A stretch of 64,000 nt of DNA, taken from positions 2,726,001 to 2,790,000 of the forward strand of contig NZ_CP021382.1 of assembly GCF_002162135.1 (NCBI RefSeq), in the 5' to 3' direction. Made by a program: the position numbers and the translations under genes. Under the pieces are notes generated by a model. It was not told where the DNA came from and did no database searches. It was given only the letters and a program-made list of their open reading frames with translations. This DNA comes from Cellvibrio sp. PSBB006. GTDB taxonomy: Bacteria > Pseudomonadota > Gammaproteobacteria > Pseudomonadales > Cellvibrionaceae. This document shows positions 63,087 to 64,000 of this stretch, piece by piece. The number at the start of each line of letters is the position of its first letter. Position 1 is the stretch's first letter.

Positions 63087-63698
63087 ATGTCGACATTCAG
63101 GTTTTCAGGAAAAAAACTGTCCTTCGCAACACTTTTGCTCGCTGGCTTGATCAGCCTTCAAGGCTGTGGCGGTTCTCGTGATGAGCCGTTTGATCCGGGC
63201 GATGGCGATGATGAGGATGATGTGGATGTTGTAGCGGTTGATATCGATTCATTGGTGATGGGTAATGACCCGATTCTGCCAGAAGACAGCACCAGGCGCC
63301 TGCAAGTCATGCGCGATGAGACCGAGTACTACGAGGTATACGACAAATACACCAATGAAGTTATCGATGAACCGGACTTTGAGCGCGGCCAGGTTATCTT
63401 ATATGACGCGGGCTCGCGCGATCTCAATCCGTGCACCGATAGGTTAGTGTTTCGCCGAGCCACTGCACAGGAAGAAAACGATGCGGTGGTTAGAGTTACC
63501 CTGGAGTTCGAAAATCGTGAAGACGACACTGCGAATAGTTGCGATGAGAGGCCCTTTCGTTTCTTTTTTGTCGAGAGCCGCGAGAAGCTGATCTTCTCTG
63601 AAGAGATTCAGTGGCCGTCATCATCCAGCTCAAGCTCTTCTTCATCGTCCTCTTCGTCATCATCTTCGTCGGCGTCATCCTCTCCACCGACGGCTTGA
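63087..63698 (+). CDS. lipoprotein with C-terminal polyserine run
   Basis: I do not recognise the family. The 203-residue product has a lipoprotein signal ending at Cys27 (LISLQGCGG), an acidic stretch (DPGDGDDEDDVDVV), a middle domain of about 120 residues with two Cys (NPCTDR, NSCDER) that may form a disulfide, and a tail of 18 Ser, one Ala, three Ser and PPTA. The serine codons are mixed (TCA, TCC, AGC, TCT, TCG), so the run is not a simple DNA slippage repeat. Polyserine linkers are common in Cellvibrio-type secreted proteins, but here nothing follows the run. The stop is directly next to the rsmE stop on the other strand. A frame from 62943 overlaps chpC and is not used. Confidence 0.75.
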   Translation: MSTFRFSGKKLSFATLLLAGLISLQGCGGSRDEPFDPGDGDDEDDVDVVAVDIDSLVMGNDPILPEDSTRRLQVMRDETEYYEVYDKYTNEVIDEPDFERGQVILYDAGSRDLNPCTDRLVFRRATAQEENDAVVRVTLEFENREDDTANSCDERPFRFFFVESREKLIFSEEIQWPSSSSSSSSSSSSSSSSSSASSSPPTA

Positions 63699-64000
63699 TC
63701 AGAGATCACCCCATCGATATTGCACCAGACTGATCGCCGCTATCGGCGCAGTCTCGGTGCGCAACACGCGCGGTCCCAGCGTGAGTGGCGCAAACTCTTT
63801 TGCCCGCGCCTGCTCAATCTCCTGATCGGATAAACCACCCTCCGGGCCGATCAACAGGGCGACACTGGATACGTCCTCATCGTCGGATAAGCCGCGACTA
63901 TCGCGATGATGCAAGACAAATTTGTGCTGGGCACTCACGCTCGCCAACCAATCATTCAGGCTGAGGGGTTCACTGAGTAACGGCAGGATATTACGCTGGC
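63699..64000 (-). CDS. rsmE: 16S rRNA m3U1498 methyltransferase RsmE, C-terminal part, cut by window edge
   Basis: About 100 C-terminal residues are visible, starting at the window edge (QRNILPLLSEPLSLNDWLASV) and ending in the SPOUT-knot motifs LLIGPEGGLSDQEIEQA and LGPRVLRTETAPIAAI. RsmE methylates U1498 of 16S rRNA. Its stop abuts the stop of the polyserine lipoprotein gene with no base between. The start and N-terminal domain lie beyond 64000. Confidence 0.93.
   Translation of the reverse strand, partial: QRNILPLLSEPLSLNDWLASVSAQHKFVLHHRDSRGLSDDEDVSSVALLIGPEGGLSDQEIEQARAKEFAPLTLGPRVLRTETAPIAAISLVQYRWGDL

Noticed and set aside
1..64000. CRISPR arrays, tRNA or rRNA genes, insertion sequences, prophage
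   Set aside because: I looked for regularly spaced repeats, transposase-like frames and RNA gene landmarks and found none. A tRNA search program would be decisive for small RNA genes.

Overview
This window looks like chromosomal DNA of a gammaproteobacterium close to Cellvibrio (Cellvibrionaceae). The reasons are a large pectin and uronate utilisation region, a lipoprotein with an 18-residue serine run (polyserine tracts are common in this lineage), a TonB-dependent receptor of the carbohydrate type, and a housekeeping block (hemW-rdgB ... metXW ... proC-yggS-pilTU ... yqgE-tonB-gshB-pilGHIJK-chpABC) that follows the gene order I recall from Pseudomonas. The assignment is an inference from gene content; no rRNA gene is present.

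Layout. (1) 1-5771, nitrogen control: the start of a Na+/H+ antiporter cut by the left edge, glnA, a DUF4124 protein, then ntrB-ntrC. glnA has two NtrC sites and a sigma-54 promoter spaced as in E. coli glnAp2, and ntrBC has its own NtrC site and sigma-54 promoter. (2) 5772-9460: two chemoreceptors, preceded by a pair of REP-like repeats. (3) 9463-31524, pectin/uronate catabolism: pectin methylesterase, UxuB, KdgK, a VOC protein, a DctPQM TRAP transporter, the three-gene proton-translocating transhydrogenase (pnt), UxaA, a Tat-exported GH28 polygalacturonase, a TonB-dependent receptor, a DUF4861-GH105 lipoprotein, KduI and KduD. Together they would demethylate and cut pectin outside the cell, take up oligomers and uronates, remove the unsaturated end sugar, and feed it to 2-keto-3-deoxygluconate and KDPG. 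UxaC, UxaB, UxuA, Eda and any regulator gene are absent from the window. Several LacI-type or other palindromic operator candidates lie between the genes. (4) 31658-34618: ExoD-like protein, hemW, rdgB, DUF4426. (5) 34690-38169: a small secreted DUF4168 protein with a sigma-54 promoter and an upstream palindrome, next to a sigma-54-type response regulator and its sensor kinase. This resembles the ZraP-ZraSR arrangement and is the best candidate for an undescribed regulatory unit. (6) 38265-50307: metW, metX, a dynamin-like GTPase, yggU, yggT, proC, yggS, pilT, pilU, ruvX, yqgE, a TonB3-type protein and gshB. (7) 50608-63037: the complete Pil-Chp twitching-motility chemosensory operon pilGHIJK-chpABC, whose giant ChpA kinase carries an 11-copy GAAGCA tandem repeat. 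The window ends with the polyserine lipoprotein and a truncated rsmE.

Four copies of a REP-like palindromic repeat lie at gene 3' ends, two of them in convergent junctions. I saw no tRNA, rRNA, CRISPR array, insertion sequence or prophage.
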